A stretch of DNA of 64,000 nucleotides from Candidatus Laterigemmans baculatus (GTDB lineage: Bacteria; Planctomycetota; Planctomycetia; Pirellulales; Pirellulaceae), in contig NZ_WRPR01000042.1 in NCBI RefSeq assembly GCF_010367455.1, positions 124,001 to 188,000 on the forward strand, in the 5' to 3' direction. Positions 44,591 through 52,293 of this stretch are shown here, piece after piece (the first letter of the stretch is position 1; the number at the start of each line of letters is the position of its first letter). Below the pieces are notes generated by a model. The model did not search any database and was not told where the DNA came from. It saw only the letters and a program-made list of their open reading frames with translations. The translations under genes and the position numbers were made by a program.

Positions 44591-45946
44591 CTACAGTGAA
44601 TACAAGAAGAAGAACAAGAGGTAACTTTTTGTGTTCTTTCTTTCTTGTGCTGCGGGAGAACTAACAACTGAAGAACAATAGCTTTCTTTACGTAACATAG
44701 GACTCAATCCCAAGCAATTGAACTCTTCAATCAATACGTCTCGAACAATATTTACAAAACCTGGCAAAGTCATGATTGAATCATGGATTGTAAACAACGG
44801 AACACCTGGATGCTCATCGGCTAGCCGTTTGCAAACACGGTGCAAAACAAATCCGCTCTCCACACGCTGTAGAGTATGAGCCAGATGGCGGTAGTCCCGC
44901 CTTTTCACTTCATCGATTACCATCCGAACAGTAGGAAAACGCCTCGTGAATTCTCTTAACTGCCTGCTACCACGTTTCCCCCGCGTGTCGCCAAAAAGCA
45001 CCTCGGCGAAAAACGACTCTTTCACCTCCCTCCTGGAGCCCACTTTTCCATCCGCAAGCTCTTCATAGATCCTGCCATTTTGGCAGAGCCGGGCGTATTC
45101 TCTGACATCGGGTTCAGTTAATAACGATGCAACCAGATCAAGATCCTCCGACTTCTTCCCTACTTCGCAGTGGCTTACCAAATCACCGCGGTACCGCCCC
45201 ATTAGCACACACAAAAACAGTGGCTGGCTGTTGGCGATGTCAATATTTACAAGCTGCCTTCCCTCAAGCCGAAGGAAGGGGCGAAGCTCCGTCTCCAAGT
45301 TAGTGACGTTGGAGTGCAAGCGGCCATACTTCTTATCGCCCACAAAAAAGAAGTCACCATCAGCGATACGGGTCACCGAGGCATGAGCATGCAGATACCG
45401 CTGTTGCGACTTTTTGGCCAAAAGTTCACTCGGGGCACCCCATTCCTCCTGCTGGCGGCGGTAGTCCAGGAAATCCACGGCCGCGTCTCGGTCAATTTCC
45501 AGCCTCTCCAGCCAACCCCTGAGATGCTGGTGTACCGGCTGGAACGACTGAAGCCGCTTCATTTTCTCGTGATACTTCGTCAGTTTGTGTCGCAAAACAG
45601 ACTTTTTGGCCAAAACCACCGTGCTCGGCTCCTGGAGCAAATGCTCGGCGAGCTTGTACCCGAAACTTTTGTTACCTGCAGTGTAATAGCCGTCGCACTC
45701 GACCTGCCCACTTTCGATCAGAAAGTTGCGGACGGGCTTGTAAGCGTCCTGCGGGATGAACACTGGGGATATGTGTTTCCGCTTAACCGGCACAAATTCG
45801 CGGTACATCACCTGGCGATCGAATATCCGCCTCCGAATCAGCTCGCTGCAGAAAAATACCGCATATTCGTGGTGCTTCTCCGCCAACCCGCTCAGATCCA
45901 ATCCTGCGGGCCGGTACATCCGCCACTTCATTTCTTTTTTCTTCAT
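44591..45946 (-). CDS. Divergent family A polymerase-like palm protein
   Basis: 451 residues. The ATG at 45946 is preceded by AAGGAGGGGATC, a strong ribosome site that rules out the longer upstream reading. KKYGRLHSNVTNLETELRPFL and LVNIDIANSQPLFL resemble the template-binding strand and motif A (catalytic Asp) of DNA polymerase I-type enzymes. LFTIHDSIMT resembles motif C, with its conserved His-Asp. The fingers region between them is short. Such proteins occur on plasmids and phages and may be replication proteins. The gene is lower in GC than its neighbours and is transcribed away from the array at 46123. Confidence 0.5.
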   Translation of the reverse strand: MKKKEMKWRMYRPAGLDLSGLAEKHHEYAVFFCSELIRRRIFDRQVMYREFVPVKRKHISPVFIPQDAYKPVRNFLIESGQVECDGYYTAGNKSFGYKLAEHLLQEPSTVVLAKKSVLRHKLTKYHEKMKRLQSFQPVHQHLRGWLERLEIDRDAAVDFLDYRRQQEEWGAPSELLAKKSQQRYLHAHASVTRIADGDFFFVGDKKYGRLHSNVTNLETELRPFLRLEGRQLVNIDIANSQPLFLCVLMGRYRGDLVSHCEVGKKSEDLDLVASLLTEPDVREYARLCQNGRIYEELADGKVGSRREVKESFFAEVLFGDTRGKRGSRQLREFTRRFPTVRMVIDEVKRRDYRHLAHTLQRVESGFVLHRVCKRLADEHPGVPLFTIHDSIMTLPGFVNIVRDVLIEEFNCLGLSPMLRKESYCSSVVSSPAAQERKNTKSYLLFFFLYSL

Positions 45947-46054
45947 GATCCCCTCCTTGGGCATCTGTATTATACCTTTCACGCAATTTAGGCACAGTCC
46001 TTTTGCTAGTTTTTCTGCTTGTTGTCGTGCCTGACCCTCCCGGAGATCCCCGAC

Positions 46055-46110
46055 AGCCTCTTGTATATATTTACGTAGAACGCTAAGATTTCTGCTGCCG
46101 TATAAGAGGC
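46055..46110 (+). promoter_or_regulatory. Stem flush to the ribosome site of the first array gene
   Basis: GCCTCTTGTA (46055-46064) pairs with TATAAGAGGC (46101-46110) over ten positions with one G-U. AAGGAG starts at the next base (46111). The arms differ in sequence from the CACCTGTT elements downstream but the architecture is the same. Confidence 0.5.
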
Positions 46111-46122
46111 AAGGAGATCCAG

Positions 46123-46302
46123 ATGGCATGCGGACTGAATCCGCACATGAGCTGCACCCATGTGGACGGCAGCCTCATCCACGTGACGCACCGCCTGTCC
46201 GACCAGGAGTATCTTGGATGCGACGAGGATGGTGATTGGCGGGTTGTTCTGCGAGACGACCTGCAGGCATTCGCCGCGGTCGATCCCGATCCAGAAGTCT
46301 AG
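46123..46302 (+). CDS. Small acidic hypothetical protein, first gene of the array
   Basis: 59 residues, starting MACGLNPHMSCTHVDG and ending VDPDPEV. AAGGAG lies 6 bases before the ATG at 46123 and codon use is GC-rich at third positions. It contains CDEDGDWRVVL and many Asp residues. Unknown family. It is divergent from the polymerase-like gene (177-base gap), which probably contains both promoters. Confidence 0.6.
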   Translation: MACGLNPHMSCTHVDGSLIHVTHRLSDQEYLGCDEDGDWRVVLRDDLQAFAAVDPDPEV

Positions 46303-46526
46303 TGATGTTGCCCGCGGTAAGCCGCGACTCGTAGCTGATGGTGGGGTTCGGCGGATCCCGAGGGCAACTAGTCGGTTTGACCAGTTGAATACTCCTCTTC
46401 TTGGGAACGCGAGCCGGTGATCGTCTCTTGGTCGGCTGGTTCTTCCAGATTCCAGCGGAATAGCTGTCGTGTGCATGTTCACATGGGGGAGCTGGCAGCG
46501 GGCGAGGATGCCTATTTCGCCGGAAA

Positions 46527-46883
46527 ATGGAATCCGTTCTCGCGTCAACTGGTCAGTTTGACCGGTTGGCCGCTTCGATCCATCGACTTGGTTACCAGGT
46601 GTGGGATGCCGGAACACCGCTCGATCGCCTAGCTCTCTTCGAGGCGTCGACGGACCGCCCCCGATCCGCTCCTGTCATCGGCGTACGCGTTCTTGGACAA
46701 TCTCGTGAGACACGAGACCAGCCAGCCCTGCTTACCCTCCGGAAGCCATCGATCAGGCCGCTACAGCTTTTTTCAACTAAACGGTTCCATCAGCGGTGGC
46801 ATCCCGACTGGCCGACGCTCTGCTGCCCCCGATGCGACGGCCAGTCAAACTGCGACACCGGAACCCGGTCGATCACCTGTTAG
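46527..46883 (+). CDS. Possible hypothetical protein ending in a CACCTGTTAG element
   Basis: 118 residues. Codon use is plausible, and near the C-terminus CCPRCDGQSNC could bind zinc. Its stop codon is the TAG of the CACCTGTTAG element at 46874-46883, giving the C-terminal ITC, which parallels three other array genes ending NTC, DTC and NIC. The start is uncertain and an overlapping frame (46486-46632) cannot be excluded. The stretch 46303-46526 holds nothing else I can support. Confidence 0.4.
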   Translation: MESVLASTGQFDRLAASIHRLGYQVWDAGTPLDRLALFEASTDRPRSAPVIGVRVLGQSRETRDQPALLTLRKPSIRPLQLFSTKRFHQRWHPDWPTLCCPRCDGQSNCDTGTRSITC

Positions 46884-46932
46884 AGAAAGAAGAAATCCAC
46901 CACACGTGGATTCTTCTCATTTCCAGAACGGG
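46874..46932 (+). promoter_or_regulatory. CACCTGTT element 1 with SD-pairing arm
   Basis: CCTGTT (46876-46881) pairs with AACGGG (46927-46932) using one U-G. Inside, AGAAGAAATCCAC and GTGGATTCTTCT form a 12-pair stem with one bulge. The 3' arm is the ribosome site (AACGGGAAG) of the gene at 46942. Confidence 0.65.
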
Positions 46933-46941
46933 AAGTCAATC

Positions 46942-47142
46942 ATGTTCAGAGCAGTCGTCCGTCACGTCAATTGCACGATCACCACTCACCCGCTCGCCAC
47001 CCCAGAGGAAGCTAATGACCTTCTGGATGAGTTGGTGGTTTTGCCCCAGTTTTCCGGTGGTCATCTAGAAGAATTCATTCCAGAGATCGGCTGGGTCTGC
47101 TCGGCTCCCCAGGCGGCCAGGGCAAACTTCGGTGACTGCTGA
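46942..47142 (+). CDS. Small hypothetical protein
   Basis: 66 residues (MFRAVVRHVNCTITTHPLAT at the N-terminus). GGGAAG lies 8 bases before ATG 46942. It includes a Pro-Glu-Glu-Ala helix start and LLDELVVLPQFSGGHLEEF. No family recognised. Preceded by element 1. Confidence 0.55.
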   Translation: MFRAVVRHVNCTITTHPLATPEEANDLLDELVVLPQFSGGHLEEFIPEIGWVCSAPQAARANFGDC

Positions 47143-47398
47143 TCCGAGAGTCCCGGCGGCGATGCCTCTGGTGTCGGCGTAGGCGTTTCTCTTCGGTCAC
47201 ATGATAGTTGAGACATTCTGGCCGGTCGGCCGATTTCCGCCCCTGCCTACCCGCTGGATTCTGTGGCTTCCACTGTCGCCGACCAGAAACATTCGTGTCT
47301 CAAGAACGCTGTCTTTTATATTGATGCCGCCGCCGGTTGCGATATGGTCAGAACAGTCCGTCTCGAATCTCATGCGACGTTCATTTAGCTCGCTCAGA
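47143..47398. other. Intergenic; no gene supported
   Basis: About 255 bases between a small gene and the ArdC element. No start-supported frame. It may carry an internal promoter for ardC, but I cannot identify boxes. Confidence 0.4.
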
Positions 47399-47440
47399 CA
47401 CCTGTTAGTTGGGCATCAGTTGATCGCCCCGCGTAACAGG
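47399..47440 (+). promoter_or_regulatory. CACCTGTT element 2 with SD-pairing arm (before ardC)
   Basis: CCTGTTA (47401-47407) is the exact complement of TAACAGG (47434-47440); inside, GGGC pairs with GCCC. ACAGGAG in the 3' arm is the ribosome site for GTG 47450. Confidence 0.7.
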
Positions 47441-47449
47441 AGAGAGAAA

Positions 47450-48346
47450 GTGAAAAGCCAAAACGAGATTCGCGAAGAGATCACACAGCAGATCGTCGAC
47501 GCTCTGGAGGATGGCACGCTGCCGTGGCGGCGTAACTGGATCTGTGATGCGAACAGCGGAATTCCGGCGAGTTTGTCCACAAGCGTGCCATACAGGGGCA
47601 TCAACCAGATTCTTCTGTTGCTCGCTGGAATGAAACGCGATTTCCAAAGTCGGTGGTGGGGCACTTACAACCAAATACAGACCCTGGGCGGCCAGGTTCG
47701 CAAGGGGGAGAAGGGAACGAATGTTGTTCTATACAAAGCCGTACGAAAGAAGAAAAGCGAGCGGACCGGTGAGGAAAAAGACGACGTGTTTTTCATGATG
47801 CGGACCTTTCGCGTTTTCAATGCGGAGCAGGCAGACGGCCTGGAGAGATTCCAGATCGGGCACTCAAAAGCAGAATGGAGCGATATCGAGCGATTCGAGC
47901 ACGCAGATCGTGTGATTGAAGCTACTGGAGCTGAAATTCGCCACAGGGGAAACCAGCCCTGTTACGACACTCGCGAGGATGTGATTCGCCTGCCGTTTCC
48001 GCATCAATTTGCGTCGTCCGAGGCATACTATGCGACGGCATTCCATGAATTGATCCACTGGACTGAGCACCCGACTCGCCTGGACTGGGATCGAAAGAAC
48101 GAAGGGTATGCGATGGGTGAACTGATCGCGGAGCTGGGGGCGTGTTTCGTCCTTGGGCAACTGGGAATCGCGAACCCAGGCCTGGGCAACCATGCCGCGT
48201 ATCTGCAGAGTTGGCTGTCTGAAATGAAAAAAAACCCTCGGTTCATCTTCCAGGCTTCGTCCCAGGCCAGCAGAGCCGCTGAGTATATCCTCAATTTTTG
48301 CCCGATGGAGCAAGAGCGGGTCGAGGAGACCGCGGCCACCGCCTGA
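47450..48346 (+). CDS. ardC: ArdC-type antirestriction protein (ssDNA-binding, zincin-like)
   Basis: 298 residues from GTG 47450, which follows ACAGGAGAG; the longer upstream frame has no family match. The N-terminal ArdC_N domain (EEITQQIVDALEDGTLPWRRNW, PYRGINQILLLL, WWGTYNQIQTLGGQVRKGEKG) binds single-stranded DNA. The C-terminal zincin-like domain has the metalloprotease motif FHELIHWTEH, with a downstream Glu in ELIAELGACFVLG. ArdC proteins are delivered by plasmids and protect incoming single-stranded DNA from restriction. This places the array on a conjugative or mobilizable element. Confidence 0.92.
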   Translation: MKSQNEIREEITQQIVDALEDGTLPWRRNWICDANSGIPASLSTSVPYRGINQILLLLAGMKRDFQSRWWGTYNQIQTLGGQVRKGEKGTNVVLYKAVRKKKSERTGEEKDDVFFMMRTFRVFNAEQADGLERFQIGHSKAEWSDIERFEHADRVIEATGAEIRHRGNQPCYDTREDVIRLPFPHQFASSEAYYATAFHELIHWTEHPTRLDWDRKNEGYAMGELIAELGACFVLGQLGIANPGLGNHAAYLQSWLSEMKKNPRFIFQASSQASRAAEYILNFCPMEQERVEETAATA

Positions 48347-48380
48347 CGCCACTTGAGGGGCACGGAAGCCCTCCCGGCGA

Positions 48381-48425
48381 CACCTGTTAGTGGGCTGTTG
48401 CAATCGATCAGAGCCCGCTAATAGG
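48381..48425 (+). promoter_or_regulatory. CACCTGTT element 3, 14-pair hairpin over the SD
   Basis: CCTGTTAGTGGGCT (48383-48396) and AGCCCGCTAATAGG (48412-48425) form 14 pairs, two of them G-U, around a 15-base loop. The 3' arm ends in TAGGAG, the ribosome site of ATG 48433. Confidence 0.75.
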
Positions 48426-48432
48426 AGACACA

Positions 48433-49023
48433 ATGACCGCTCAAATCGGCGAATGGACGCTCGAAGACGCGGCCAAACAGGCCGCGGGCAACTGGCGGAA
48501 GTTCGAGAGCTTCGCCTGGTTCCGGCGTGACGACATAGATGACCCTGAAAACTGGGCGATCATTTACACGCACAACCGCGACAGCGGACTGCTCGATCAG
48601 AGCAACGCCGCCGCGATCGCGAAGGCTCTCGAACCATTCGAGGGCGATGTCGTCTTCGAAAGCCACTCCCACTGGGCAGTGGGATACGTGGACGGATTCT
48701 CTATTCGTGTTTTCAGCAATGGCGAGATTACGGACGCCTTTCGGCGATACCACGAGCTAAGCGAATCACTCGCAGATTACCCAGTTCTCGACGAGACGGA
48801 CTACTCGAGTCGAGAGTTGGAGGCGACACTTGTTAATATCGCCGACGCGATCTTCCAAGTAGAGGAAGAATACGAGCTTCCGGACCAGTGGGAGTCGGAA
48901 GTCTACCACTGGCTGTCGGACAACCGCCCATCCGCAATCGAGAATTGCGACGATTACGGCGGCTATCCCAGCGGCGAAGAGCTGAAAGCCGCGTTCGACG
49001 CCTTGGGATTCGCTCAGAAATAG
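48433..49023 (+). CDS. Acidic protein of a mobile-element family, unknown function
   Basis: 196 residues, strongly acidic. It has ENWAIIYTHNRDSGLLDQSN, VFESHSHWAVGYVDGFSIRVF and YPVLDETDYSSRELEATLVNI. I recognise these blocks as belonging to a family often seen on plasmids and integrative elements beside antirestriction genes, without an assigned role. High Asp/Glu content raises the possibility of DNA mimicry, which is inference. ATAGGAG precedes the ATG. A short GC-rich hairpin follows the stop (GGCTCTC..GGAGCC region). Confidence 0.7.
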   Translation: MTAQIGEWTLEDAAKQAAGNWRKFESFAWFRRDDIDDPENWAIIYTHNRDSGLLDQSNAAAIAKALEPFEGDVVFESHSHWAVGYVDGFSIRVFSNGEITDAFRRYHELSESLADYPVLDETDYSSRELEATLVNIADAIFQVEEEYELPDQWESEVYHWLSDNRPSAIENCDDYGGYPSGEELKAAFDALGFAQK

Positions 49024-49083
49024 CGGCTCTCTCAACTCAGGCGGCTCCCATCAACGGGAGCCGCCGTATCTGCCGAGTTCCAA

Positions 49084-49127
49084 CACCTGTTAAGCGGGCA
49101 CGATAACCCGCCCCCTCGGAGAAACAG
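49084..49127 (+). promoter_or_regulatory. CACCTGTT element 4
   Basis: CTGTT (49087-49091) pairs with AACAG (49123-49127); inside, GCGGG (49094-49098) pairs with CCCGC (49107-49111). The ribosome site GGAGA is in the internal loop, directly before ATG 49129. Confidence 0.6.
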
Positions 49128-49128
49128 C

Positions 49129-50031
49129 ATGGCCGATGACGTAACCCTCACAAGCCTCGCTAGAAAGCAGGAACTGCTGTCCCATCACGTGCGGTTGGTG
49201 GCACGAAAGCACAGTCATGCTCTCTTCGTATTCGGGGCCCAAGGCGGGCTTGGCAAGAGCCGCACGATCCTGCAAACGTTGAGCCAGGAAGGAATTGACC
49301 CGGTGCTGATCAACAGCCATGTCACTCCACTGGCACTCTTTGGGCTGCTATATGAACACCGCGAAGACGAGGTGATGTTTTTCGATGATGTGGACAGCAT
49401 GCTCAGCAGCATGGCCCACCTTGGCCTGCTGCGGTCTGCATTGTGGGGGAACCCGCGGACGGTAACGTACAACAGCTCTCAAGCTCCCGAGCACCTGCCC
49501 ACTAGCTTCGAATTCACAAGCCGCATCATTATCGCGGCGAATGTCATTCCGAAGAGAAATGACGCGTTCAATGCCGTTCTATCACGCTGCGACCAGTTCG
49601 AGCTTTCGGCGACGAACGACGAAGTAATCGAGCTGATGCGGGCAATTTCCGCCTATGGGTTCCAGAACCTCAGCATAGACGAATGCAGCTCGGTGATCGA
49701 TTACATCGACGAGAACTGCGGCGACCGGCAACTGTCGATGCGATTATTGACGCCGAGCCTGCGTAAGCTCCAGTATGCCCGCCAGGAGGGGCTCGACTGG
49801 AGGCCGATGGTAAAGAGCCAGCTTTCGACCCTCGGACGCAAGGGCACACCGGCGAAACGGCTCGACAATAAGTCTCGGGACCTCCGGGTGCTGCGAGAGG
49901 CGATCCGGCTACATCCCGACTCGGCCAAGGACCAGCAGGTCTACTGGTGCGGCAAAACGAGCAAGAGTAGAGCCAGTTTCTATCGCCTGCTTTCACGTCA
50001 CCGAGATGAGCTTGAGGCGAACACCTGTTAG
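49129..50031 (+). CDS. P-loop ATPase-like protein with C-terminal HTH, paralogue of 16298-17299
   Basis: 300 residues. Walker A is GAQGGLGKSRT (about residues 37-47), intact, unlike its paralogue. Walker B is VMFFDDVDSML, a sensor-like RIIIAANVIPKR follows, and LSRCDQFEL comes next. The C-terminal region (RLHPDSAKDQQVYWCGKTSKSRASFYRLLSRHRDEL) looks like an HTH with a SKSRASFYR recognition helix. The final codons ACC TGT TAG are part of the next CACCTGTTAG element. A role in plasmid maintenance or transfer is possible but unproven. Confidence 0.65.
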   Translation: MADDVTLTSLARKQELLSHHVRLVARKHSHALFVFGAQGGLGKSRTILQTLSQEGIDPVLINSHVTPLALFGLLYEHREDEVMFFDDVDSMLSSMAHLGLLRSALWGNPRTVTYNSSQAPEHLPTSFEFTSRIIIAANVIPKRNDAFNAVLSRCDQFELSATNDEVIELMRAISAYGFQNLSIDECSSVIDYIDENCGDRQLSMRLLTPSLRKLQYARQEGLDWRPMVKSQLSTLGRKGTPAKRLDNKSRDLRVLREAIRLHPDSAKDQQVYWCGKTSKSRASFYRLLSRHRDELEANTC

Positions 50032-50066
50032 GGCGTTGTAGCATTCACCACAACGGCAAGAACAGG
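50022..50066 (+). promoter_or_regulatory. CACCTGTT element 5
   Basis: CCTGTT (50024-50029) is the exact complement of AACAGG (50061-50066); inside, CGTTGT pairs with ACAACG. The TAG in the 5' arm is the stop codon of the preceding gene. ATG 50074 follows the 3' arm by 7 bases. Confidence 0.7.
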
Positions 50067-50073
50067 CTCAGTT

Positions 50074-50481
50074 ATGACGCAGATCACCGCGAGCGGCAGC
50101 TTTCACGGGCATGACCTTGAAGACCTTCCCGTTTTGAATCTCGGCGACTGGTTCGGGAAGACTTGGTTGATCGAAATCGGCGGAAGTTACTCGCCGCTTT
50201 TCTTGGTCGTCGAGGCCGACAGCTTCTGCTCCGCCATCGAAGAGCTGGCCGACAATGAGAAGTACGGCCACCTGATCACGGTGGCGGATGAGGATTTGGG
50301 CGATTACGACCCGAATGACTGCCATTACGGGCCAAGCGGGCAAATCCTGGAACTCGATCACATCATGATCCACGGCGACGAACAGAGCAAAATGCCGTGG
50401 CCGTGCCGCTATCACGGCGAAGGGCTGACGGAAGAGGGCGTGCTTCCCACTGCATTCGAGCATTGTGACGACACCTGTTAG
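50074..50481 (+). CDS. Acidic hypothetical protein
   Basis: 135 residues, rich in Asp/Glu. It contains DWFGKTWLIEIGGSYSPLFLVVEADSFCSAIEELAD and a C-terminal region with His and Cys (CHYGPSGQ, PWPCRYHGEG). Unrecognised by name but of the kind common in plasmid accessory arrays. Its last codons (GAC ACC TGT TAG) overlap the next element. Confidence 0.65.
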   Translation: MTQITASGSFHGHDLEDLPVLNLGDWFGKTWLIEIGGSYSPLFLVVEADSFCSAIEELADNEKYGHLITVADEDLGDYDPNDCHYGPSGQILELDHIMIHGDEQSKMPWPCRYHGEGLTEEGVLPTAFEHCDDTC

Positions 50482-50505
50482 TCGAATGAAACGACCTCGA
50501 ACAGG
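50472..50505 (+). promoter_or_regulatory. CACCTGTT element 6
   Basis: CCTGTT (50474-50479) complements AACAGG (50500-50505); GTCG pairs with CGAC inside. ACAGGAG in the 3' arm is the ribosome site for ATG 50514. The 5' TAG is the stop codon of the preceding gene. Confidence 0.7.
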
Positions 50506-50513
50506 AGAAGCCG

Positions 50514-50792
50514 ATGCCCGTAGCAAATTTCGAATTGGGCCAGATCGTGGCCACGCCGGGTGCCCTTGAAGCGTTGGCAAAGGCAGGCCGAACTGCCGCC
50601 GAACTCCTCAGCCGCCACGCCAGTGGCGACTGGGGGAGCGTGTGCGACGAGGACGGAGCAGCAAACGATAGTGCTCTTGAAGACGGCACAAGAATTCTCT
50701 CGGTCTACGAGCTGGCGAGCGAAGTAAAAGTCTGGGCAATCACCGAGGCAGATCGGAGTTCTACCTGCATCCTGCTGCCTGAGGAGTATTGA
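50514..50792 (+). CDS. Small mobile-element protein
   Basis: 92 residues. FELGQIVATPGALEALAKAGRTAAELLSRHASGDWG with a terminal VWAITEADRSSTCILLPEEY is a compact family that I recognise from plasmids and genomic islands, function unknown. ACAGGAG precedes ATG 50514. Confidence 0.8.
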   Translation: MPVANFELGQIVATPGALEALAKAGRTAAELLSRHASGDWGSVCDEDGAANDSALEDGTRILSVYELASEVKVWAITEADRSSTCILLPEEY

Positions 50793-50823
50793 CCAGCACC
50801 ATCTGGTTCTCGATGTCTCACCA

Positions 50824-50866
50824 CACCTGTTAGATCCGATGTAAGGCATCGAACATTCGAGACAGG
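50824..50866 (+). promoter_or_regulatory. CACCTGTT element 7
   Basis: CCTGT (50826-50830) pairs with ACAGG (50862-50866); CGATG and CATCG form an inner hairpin around TAAGG. ACAGGAG is the ribosome site for ATG 50875. Confidence 0.7.
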
Positions 50867-50874
50867 AGAGAACA

Positions 50875-51294
50875 ATGGGCTGGCTATTCTGCGACGGCTT
50901 CACACGGAAAGAGTTGATCGCCGACCGCACAAAAAGCTGGATGAGATCGCTTCCGGACGGTCAGGTTGTGCAAACGACCTGTCTCGCCCACTGCTATCGA
51001 GGTGCATCCTTTTCCGGTGTGCTGTGGGCGGTGTGGGAACGGACCTTCACGAGCGATGGCGAGGCCGTGGAACCGCCGCACCGTTGGATTACATGCGACC
51101 TACTGCGATACCAGCGGGACGCGTGGGGCTACAAAGACATGGATGAGTCCGTGCATCCCTATTTCTACTCATGCCCGCAGAAGTACTTGGCCTTGGTGCC
51201 GCTGGACGTTTATGGCGGCAACGCGGAATGGCGTGAGATTGTCCAGCAGCATCACGAGCGTCGGCGGCTGAAGCGACAAGCGAACATCTGTTAA
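50875..51294 (+). CDS. DUF6927-like mobile-element protein
   Basis: 139 residues beginning MGWLFCDGFTRKELIADRT, with TCLAHCYRGASFSGVLWAVWERTF, RWITCDLLRY, GYKDMDESVHPYFYSCP and YGGNAEWREIV. These blocks match a family common on plasmids and genomic islands (to my recollection DUF6927), without known function. The last codons (AAC ATC TGT TAA) overlap a variant element. An IS lies 13 bases after the stop. Confidence 0.8.
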   Translation: MGWLFCDGFTRKELIADRTKSWMRSLPDGQVVQTTCLAHCYRGASFSGVLWAVWERTFTSDGEAVEPPHRWITCDLLRYQRDAWGYKDMDESVHPYFYSCPQKYLALVPLDVYGGNAEWREIVQQHHERRRLKRQANIC

Positions 51295-51307
51295 TCACGT
51301 ATCACTA

Positions 51308-52263
51308 GGCTCTGTCTGAAAACCCTCGGCGGCACCGATTCGTACTGAATTCAGGTCAACTTGGTTCGTACGAGCACGGAGGAAACCGGTGGTACGTCGG
51401 CACTGTTTAACGGACGATCAATGGGAATTGGTTTCGGATCTTTTCGGGGAGCCAAAAGCAGTCGGGCGCCCGCCCAAGGACCGCCGACTGATTTTGGACG
51501 GCATTTTCTGGATACTCCGCACCGGAGCGGGCTGGCGTGATCTTCCTGAGCGTTTCGGCCCTTGGCAGTCGGTCTACCACTACTTCCGCGCGTGGACAGC
51601 CGATGGAACATTCGACGCAATTCTTCGCAGGCTGCAGGGGGCGATGGTCGATGCGGAAGAACTCGACGACGATCTGTGGTGTGTCGACGGCACAGTTGTC
51701 CGGGCGGCCCGCTGTGCCGCCGGGGCCAAAAAAGGGGGTCGGAAGGGTCAAATGCTAGCAATGAGGCGTTAGGACGTTCTCGCGGGGGTTTTAGCACAAA
51801 AATTCACCTGCTTTGCGATAGCCACGGACATCCGCTGACCGCGGTGCTTTCGCCCGGCCAGAGCCACGAATCGAAGTCGCTGAGCGAAGTGATGAAGCAA
51901 GTGGACGTGCATGGCACTGGCGATTCGATCCCAATCGTTCCGGCAAAGCTCGCTGGTGACAAAGGCTACCGCTACGACTGGATCGACAAGTGGTTGATCG
52001 ACGAGGGGATCACGCCGGTGATTCCGAGCAAACAAAATGAAGACCGGACGGCGCGCCCCGTCGAGTTCGACAAGCCGTCGTATCGAAAGCGCGCCATCAT
52101 TGAACAGTTGATCGGTTGGCTGAAAGAATGCCGCCGTGTAGCGACGCGATACGAGAAGCTGGCACGCCACTATCTCAGCATGGTTAAGCTGTCGATGATC
52201 GGACGCTACTTGCGACTGATTGCACCGGCAGATTCAAGGGTTTAGTAGTTTTCAGACAGAGCC
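51308..52263 (+). mobile_element. IS5-family insertion sequence (IS427-like group)
   Basis: 956 bases bounded by perfect 15-base inverted repeats: GGCTCTGTCTGAAAA (51308-51322) and TTTTCAGACAGAGCC (52249-52263). A TA target duplication flanks it (51306-51307 and 52264-52265). Length, ends and a two-frame transposase fit the IS427 group. It has landed between the stop and start codons of two array genes, in the intergenic element, without breaking either frame. Confidence 0.93.
51389..52245 (+). CDS. IS transposase made by -1 frameshift (two frames)
   Basis: The first frame runs from GTG 51389 to TAG 51770-51772 and holds the N-terminal domain (LTDDQWELVSDLFGEP, GRPPKDRRLILDGIFWILRTGAGWRDLPERFGPW). 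The second frame, -1 relative to it, runs to TAG 52243-52245. It carries the DDE core (STKIHLLCDSHGHPL, LAGDKGYRYDWIDKWLID, RAIIEQLIGWLKECRRVATRYEKLA). The slippery A AAA AAG lies at 51728-51734. This is the normal control of IS427-group transposases, so the element is probably intact. GGAGGAAAC precedes the GTG. Confidence 0.9.
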
Positions 52264-52293
52264 TAGTCCACACCACACACACTGGAGAGATGT

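Larger units (their letters stand above)
51285..52292 (+). promoter_or_regulatory. Variant element 8, interrupted by an IS
   Basis: The 5' arm CATCTGTTAA (51285-51294) precedes the IS, and the ribosome site GGAGAGATG of ATG 52294 follows it. Before insertion the two were about 52 bases apart. The C-to-T change in the core (CATCTG) is matched by AGATG (52288-52292) at the ribosome site, which could keep CATCT-AGATG pairing. Confidence 0.45.
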
